Both the position numbers and the translations under genes were made by a program. A DNA stretch of 17,756 bases from the NCBI GenBank assembly GCA_019233415.1, contig JAFAMK010000071.1, positions 1 to 17,756 on the forward strand, given 5' to 3'. The DNA is from Vulcanimicrobiota bacterium (GTDB taxonomy: Bacteria; Vulcanimicrobiota; Vulcanimicrobiia; Vulcanimicrobiales; Vulcanimicrobiaceae). The notes under the pieces were generated by a model. That model saw only the letters and a program-made list of their open reading frames with translations. It ran no database searches and was not told the DNA's origin. Positions 13,450-17,756 of the stretch are shown piece by piece. Numbering within the stretch: the stretch's first letter is position 1; every line of letters starts with the position of its first letter.

Positions 13450-16209
13450 GTGAATTCTCCGGTCCTCGATCTCTCGACGCTGCCGGCTTCACCGCAACAA
13501 CGTCGAGCCGCCGCGGTGGCGATCGCGTCGCTCGGTGCGGTCGCACTGGCCGCCTCACCCTTCGCACGGATCGTCCTGGGGACGTTTCCGGGGTTCATCA
13601 CGCTCTACGGCGGCGCGGTTCTCATGGGGCTCGCGATCACCGCGACGATTCTATTCGGCCAGTTCGCGCTCTGGCGGCGGCCGGGGCTGCTGGCGCTCGC
13701 CTGCGGCTCGTTGTTCAGCGCGATCGTATTCGTGCCGTACATCCTCACCTATCCGGGCGTGGGGATCGGTGACGCGCTCGGCGCGCGGCCGACGACGCCG
13801 AGTTATCTCTGGCTGATCTGGCACACGGCACTCCCGGTCGTCTTCGCCTCGTACGCGCTGCTGCACAGCGTCCGCCGGACCGGTCAGGTGGGCTCCGGCC
13901 GCGCGGTCTGGATCATCGTCGCGACCATCGCGGGCGCGGTCGGTGCGTGCGAGCTCGTCTTTGAATTCGACGACGTGCTGCCGATGCTGCTGCGCGACGG
14001 GCACTATCAAACCGGCGTCTTCGCCGAGCTGGTCGTCGTCGCGGCGCTCTGCGCCGTCGCGCTCGTCTCGCTGATGCGCCGCGCGAATGCGACCGTGCTC
14101 GATGCGTGGCTCACGGTCCCGATCGCCGCGCTGCTGTGCGAGTCGGTGCTGAACGCGCTGGGCGCGAACCGCTTCAGCCTCGGCTGGTACCTCTCGCGAT
14201 TCGACGTTCTCATCGCGACGACGTTCCTCGTCGTCGTGCTGCTCGCGGAGACCAACCGCCTCTCGCACGTGCTCGCGACGAACGAGCAGCGTCTGCGCGG
14301 GATCGTCAACGGCGTCGCCGACGCGCTGCTCGCGGTCGACGCGCGCGGCGCGGTCGCATCGGTCAACCCGGCCGCCGCGGCGATGTTCGGCTTCGTCGCC
14401 GACGATCTGATCGGCACGCCGATCTCGCGCGTCCTGCCCGACTACGCCGGAATCGTCGACGTCGGCGAAGCGACGGTGGTCGAGACGGTCGGGCGCGACG
14501 TGCGCGGCACGCTCTTCCCGGTCGAGTTCGCGCGCGGTCGCGACGCGACGCGCGCGTTCGACGAGACGATCATCATCCTGCGCGACATCACGCAGCGCAA
14601 GGCGGCGGAAGAGGCGATTCGCTCGGCGCACGACCGCGCGGTCGAAGCGGCCGACGTCAAGTCGCAGTTCCTCGCGACGATGAGCCACGAGATTCGCACG
14701 CCGATCAACGCGGTCGTCGGCATGTCGGAGCTGCTGCTCCAGACGCCGCTCTCGGACGAGGCGCGCGAGTATGCGACGACCGTGCGCGACTCGGCCGACT
14801 CGCTGCTCGCGATCGTCAACGACATCCTCGACTTCTCGAAGATCGAGGCGGGCCGGATGGAGCTGGAGAGCGCCCCGTTCGCACCGGTCGTCGCGGTCGA
14901 AAACGCCACCGACATCCTCGCCGCGGCGGCGCGCAAGAAGAACCTCTCGCTCTCGACCTTCGTCGGCCCCGACGTTCCGCGCCGCGTGCTCGGCGACGCC
15001 GACCGGCTGCGTCAGATCCTGTTGAACCTGCTCGGGAACGCGGTGAAGTTCACGGCGCAGGGGAGCGTCACGGTGCGCGCGGTCGTCGACCGCGTCGAGG
15101 GCGAAGAGACGGTCGTCGTGCGCTTCTCGGTGACCGACACCGGCCCCGGAATCGCGCCGGACGTCGCGGAGCGGCTGTTCGAGCCGTTCCGCCAGGCCGA
15201 TCAGTCGACGCGGCGCCGCTTCGGCGGCACGGGCCTGGGCCTGTCGATCTCGCGCCGGCTCGTCGAGCTGATGGGCGGCCGGATCGGCTTCGACAGCGCG
15301 ATCGGGCGCGGTTCGACGTTCTGGTTCACCGTGCCGTTCACGCGCGTCGTCGACGACGCGGAGCAAACGCGCGCCGACGCGCTGCGCGGCGCGCGCATCC
15401 TCGTCGTCGACCAGGAGCCGGTCGCGCGCCAGGTCGTCGACCAGTATCTGCTCGCCTGGGGCGCGATCGCGTCCAGTACGGGCAACGCAATGCACGCGCT
15501 CGAATTGGCGCGCGCGGCGGCCGCGCGGCGCGGCGCATTCGACGCGGTGATCGTCGACCGCCGCGCGAGCGGCGACGCGATCACGTTCGCGACGCGGCTG
15601 CGCGCGATGCCCGGCTGCGAGACGGTTCCGCTGGTGATGATCACCGGCGCGGACGAACCGGCCACCGCACCCGACGCGCGCGCGGGTGGCTTCAGCGCGG
15701 TCGTGCGCAAGCCGATTCGGCAGAACACGCTGCACGACGCGCTCGTGATGGCGGTCGCCGGCGCCGCGCCGCCGGCGGCGTTGCGCCCGGTCGCGGTCCC
15801 GACCTTCGAGCACCACGACGACGGCGTGCTCGTCCTCGTCGCCGAGGACAATCCGGTGAACCGCAAGCTCGCGCTGCAGCAGCTGAAGAAGCTCGGCTAC
15901 CGCGCCGACGCGGTGACCGACGGGCGCGAGGCGGTCGAGGCCGTCGCGCACGGCGACTACGATCTGGTCCTGATGGACTGCCAGATGCCCGAGGTCGACG
16001 GCTTCGAGGCGACGCGCGAGATTCGGCGCGCCGAGGCTTCGCGCGGCGGCCACATCCCCATCATCGCGATGACCGCGAACGCGCTCGAAGGCGACCGTGA
16101 GGCCTGCCTGGCCGCGGGGATGGACGACTACCTTGCCAAACCCGTTCAGCTCGCCGCGCTGCGTGCGGCCGTCGAGCGCTTCGTGAACGGGGTAGGGGTT
16201 GCCGGATAA
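13450..16209 (+). CDS. MASE4-PAS hybrid sensor histidine kinase with two receiver domains
   Basis: This is a 919-aa membrane sensor kinase. The N-terminal part (about 10-265) is hydrophobic, and its opening (LPASPQQRRAAAVAIAS, FPGFITLYGGAVLMG, ATILFGQFALWRRPGLLALACG, LTYPGV, LWLIWHTALPVVFASYALL) matches the MASE4 sensory domain. A PAS domain follows (about 280-385). The HisKA box has SHEIRTPIN with phospho-acceptor H413. The ATPase domain has the N box LLNLLGNAVKF (N530), DTGPGIA (563-569) and GGTGLGLSI (592-600). Receiver 1 (about 648-770) keeps D654, D703, T732 and K754 but has a degenerate loop (VDRRASGDA). Receiver 2 (about 793-915) is canonical: E799/D800, D843 in LMDCQMPEVDG, T875, K897. 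The start at GTG 13450 has GAGAAGG 10 bases upstream; GTG 13399 would add 17 residues. The Hpt gene overlaps its 3' end, so a multi-step phosphorelay is likely. The signal and output regulator are unknown. Confidence 0.93.
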   Translation: MNSPVLDLSTLPASPQQRRAAAVAIASLGAVALAASPFARIVLGTFPGFITLYGGAVLMGLAITATILFGQFALWRRPGLLALACGSLFSAIVFVPYILTYPGVGIGDALGARPTTPSYLWLIWHTALPVVFASYALLHSVRRTGQVGSGRAVWIIVATIAGAVGACELVFEFDDVLPMLLRDGHYQTGVFAELVVVAALCAVALVSLMRRANATVLDAWLTVPIAALLCESVLNALGANRFSLGWYLSRFDVLIATTFLVVVLLAETNRLSHVLATNEQRLRGIVNGVADALLAVDARGAVASVNPAAAAMFGFVADDLIGTPISRVLPDYAGIVDVGEATVVETVGRDVRGTLFPVEFARGRDATRAFDETIIILRDITQRKAAEEAIRSAHDRAVEAADVKSQFLATMSHEIRTPINAVVGMSELLLQTPLSDEAREYATTVRDSADSLLAIVNDILDFSKIEAGRMELESAPFAPVVAVENATDILAAAARKKNLSLSTFVGPDVPRRVLGDADRLRQILLNLLGNAVKFTAQGSVTVRAVVDRVEGEETVVVRFSVTDTGPGIAPDVAERLFEPFRQADQSTRRRFGGTGLGLSISRRLVELMGGRIGFDSAIGRGSTFWFTVPFTRVVDDAEQTRADALRGARILVVDQEPVARQVVDQYLLAWGAIASSTGNAMHALELARAAAARRGAFDAVIVDRRASGDAITFATRLRAMPGCETVPLVMITGADEPATAPDARAGGFSAVVRKPIRQNTLHDALVMAVAGAAPPAALRPVAVPTFEHHDDGVLVLVAEDNPVNRKLALQQLKKLGYRADAVTDGREAVEAVAHGDYDLVLMDCQMPEVDGFEATREIRRAEASRGGHIPIIAMTANALEGDREACLAAGMDDYLAKPVQLAALRAAVERFVNGVGVAG

Positions 16210-16558
16210 GGACGTACTGGACCTGACGCGGCTGGAAGAGGCCTTCGAGGACGACACGGCCGGGATCGCCGAGCTCCTCGACATGGCGCTCGAAACAGGC
16301 CGCAAGCACCGCCGTTCCCTCGTCGAGGGCCTCGCCGCCGCCGACGCGGCAGCCGTCGCGAAGGCCGCGCACGGCATCAAAGGCAGCGCCGGCAACATTG
16401 GCGCGACCGCCGTCTACGCCCTCGCCACCGAACTCGACGCGCGTGCCCGCCAGGGCAACCTCGACGGCGCCCAAGAACGCGCCGACGCGATCGAAGCGGC
16501 CTACGAACGTGTCGCGGTCGAAGTCCAGGAGTATCGCACGCGCAACGGTATCACGTAG
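16199..16558 (+). CDS. Histidine phosphotransfer (Hpt) domain protein
   Basis: This is a single-domain, 119-aa helical protein that would relay phosphate from the hybrid kinase next door to a downstream regulator not present here. The Hpt signature AAHGIKGSAGNIGA (56-69) contains the phospho-acceptor H58 and the following K-G-S-A. The start is TTG 16199, overlapping the kinase gene by 11 bases; its Shine-Dalgarno is unclear. The adjacent Hpt would normally be the fifth domain of a BarA/ArcB-like kinase; here it is a separate, co-translated protein. The last 8 bases overlap the end of the convergent rqcH gene. Confidence 0.9.
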   Translation: MPDKDVLDLTRLEEAFEDDTAGIAELLDMALETGRKHRRSLVEGLAAADAAAVAKAAHGIKGSAGNIGATAVYALATELDARARQGNLDGAQERADAIEAAYERVAVEVQEYRTRNGIT

Positions 16559-17756
16559 CGACCTGACCGGGGCGGCCGACGCGGGTGCGTGCGTTGGTGT
16601 ACCAGACCAGGCCCGGGCCGGCGTCGCGCTGTTTGCGAACGTATTTGCGTTCGGTGTAGTCGATCTCGACGCGCGGGGCGTGCTTCGCTTTGCTGTGCGT
16701 CGCGGCGAGGTCGGCGGCGGCGGCGAGGTCCTCGTCGTGCGGCGGTTCGCCGGGCGGCGCCTGCAGGACGACGTGCGAGCCGGGGATGCCGCGCGCGTGG
16801 AACCACAGATCGTCCGGGCGCGCGATGCGGAACGTCACCTCGGCGTTCTCGCGCGGCGAGCGGCCGACGTAGATACGCGCGCCCGACGGGCGGTCGAGCC
16901 GCAGCGGCGCGCGGCGGCGCCCGTTCGTCTGCGGCGCGCGCTGCGGCGGGCGGCCTTCGAGCGCGTCGAGGTCGGCTTCCAGTTCGGCGAGCGTCGGCGC
17001 GTCGGCGCGTTCCGCTTCGAACGCGAGCACGTCGAGCGCTTCGGCGCGCGCGGCGAGCGCCTCCCGGCGGCGTTCCAGATGCGGCACCGCATCGGCGGCC
17101 TTGCGGTAGCGCGCGTAGTAGCGCTGCGCGTTTTCCTTCGCGTCGAGGTCGGGGTCGAGCCCGACGGTCAGCGTCGGGTTCGTCGACGGGATGAAGCTCG
17201 TCGCGCCGACCGGGATTTCGTGCGCGTGCGTGTAGAGCGCGTCACCGCTCGCGCGCAGCGCTTCGCGCGCGCCGGCGTCGCCGACGCGCGTCGTGACGGC
17301 GGCGACTTCGTCCGCGGTCGCACGCGCGCGCTTCTCGATGCGCGCGCGCAGCGCGGCGCGGCGCCGTTCGGTCGCGTCGCCACGAACAGCGCGCACATTC
17401 GCTGCGCGCGTCTCGGCGAACACGTCGAGTAGCGATGCAGCGCGTTCGTGCGCGAGCGCGGCGAACTGCACGAGCGGCACGACGTGCGCCGCAATGACGG
17501 CGCCCGACTCGTCGCGATAGACGTGAATGGGCCCGTCCGTCGTCGTTGGCCGATTCGCATCGTCCGCGTCCGCATTCGCTTCGGCGCTGGCGAGCAACGC
17601 ATTCGCACGCTCGTCGAACCAAGTGGCGAGGCGCGTCGCGGAAGGCAAGGTCTGCGCGTCCGCTTCGGCTGCGAGCGACTCGGCCAGGAGACGGGGCAGC
17701 AGCGGCAGGTAACCGCCCAGTACCTTCGTGCGAGCCTTCATGTCGGCGGCGCCTTC
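16551..17756 (-). CDS. rqcH: RqcH/NFACT-family ribosome quality-control protein (5' end beyond window)
   Basis: The protein (Rqc2/NEMF family) binds stalled 50S subunits and directs C-terminal alanine tailing of the nascent chain. The visible 401 codons stay open to the right edge. They align in my memory with Bacillus RqcH from the middle onward: part of the helical NFACT region, a coiled-coil arm (about 120-245 from the Met at 17741) with VGLDPDLDAKENAQRYYARYRKA, then the NFACT-R domain with IYVGRSPRENAEVTFRIA, DDLWFHARGIPGSHVVLQ (310-327), ATHSKAKHAPRVEIDYTERKYVRK and GPGLVWYTNARTRVG. Roughly 200 N-terminal residues, including the DxxR-type catalytic surface, lie outside, so the ATG at 17741 is probably internal. 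The gene is convergent with hpt, overlapping it by 8 bases. Some older annotations call this family fibronectin-binding protein. Confidence 0.93.
   Translation of the reverse strand, partial: EGAADMKARTKVLGGYLPLLPRLLAESLAAEADAQTLPSATRLATWFDERANALLASAEANADADDANRPTTTDGPIHVYRDESGAVIAAHVVPLVQFAALAHERAASLLDVFAETRAANVRAVRGDATERRRAALRARIEKRARATADEVAAVTTRVGDAGAREALRASGDALYTHAHEIPVGATSFIPSTNPTLTVGLDPDLDAKENAQRYYARYRKAADAVPHLERRREALAARAEALDVLAFEAERADAPTLAELEADLDALEGRPPQRAPQTNGRRRAPLRLDRPSGARIYVGRSPRENAEVTFRIARPDDLWFHARGIPGSHVVLQAPPGEPPHDEDLAAAADLAATHSKAKHAPRVEIDYTERKYVRKQRDAGPGLVWYTNARTRVGRPGQVAT

Noticed and set aside
13651..16398. 915-codon minus-strand open frame opposite the hybrid kinase
   Set aside because: Its product is almost only Arg, Asp, Glu, Val, Ala and His, the mirror of GC-rich sense codons, whereas the plus strand has full kinase motifs.
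1..17756. A defence island, prophage or mobile element carrying a new system
   Set aside because: No integrase, transposase, restriction, toxin-antitoxin or phage structural motif was seen; base composition is uniform and most genes are housekeeping.

Overview
The window is about 17.8 kb of very GC-rich bacterial DNA, almost entirely coding. The mix of genes suggests a diderm outside the Proteobacteria. A TonB-dependent outer-membrane receptor implies an outer membrane. A PASTA-repeat Ser/Thr kinase next to a class B penicillin-binding protein, and a SpoIID/LytB protein inside a ruv-queA cluster, are more typical of Firmicutes and Actinobacteria. My best guess from memory is Candidatus Eremiobacterota (WPS-2/Vulcanimicrobiota) or a similar poorly cultured GC-rich phylum. 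This is inference; no rRNA or tRNA gene is present to test it.

Layout. Left block (1-4220): an EamA/DMT-type transporter cut by the left edge (minus strand), a permease of the YraQ/ArsP-like family with a His-rich tail (plus strand), and a TonB-dependent receptor (minus strand) whose end overlaps the end of the permease gene. Central block (4316-13338, plus strand): nine tightly packed genes. They are an unrecognised Cys-rich 251-aa protein, a class B PBP, a PASTA Ser/Thr kinase, ruvC, ruvA, ruvB, a SpoIID/LytB-like protein, a PilZ-domain protein and queA. Neighbours mostly overlap by a few bases (often GTGA) or lie within about 10 bases, so this looks like one operon joining cell-wall growth and its kinase control to Holliday-junction processing and queuosine tRNA modification. 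Right block: a short AT-richer gap with a candidate promoter, then a MASE4-PAS hybrid histidine kinase and its separate Hpt protein, and finally the C-terminal two thirds of an RqcH/NFACT ribosome quality-control protein on the minus strand, cut by the right edge.

The most unusual signal is a short repeat built on TTCGACAAGCTCAGGATGA. It sits in frame inside two housekeeping genes: as an inverted pair with a tandem duplication near the N-terminus of RuvB, and as a single copy in a loop of QueA. Both direct-orientation copies are read in the same frame, giving LRQAQDD. This recalls the protein-embedded palindromic elements of Rickettsia, though I cannot assign a family. Other points of note are the unknown Cys-rich protein coupled to the PBP, a probable CTG start for the PBP, the absence of ATG as the best start in all eleven plus-strand genes from 4316 onward, and an N-terminal start problem in queA.

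I see no rRNA, tRNA, CRISPR array, insertion sequence or phage gene. The longest stretch without a gene is about 110 bases (13339-13449).
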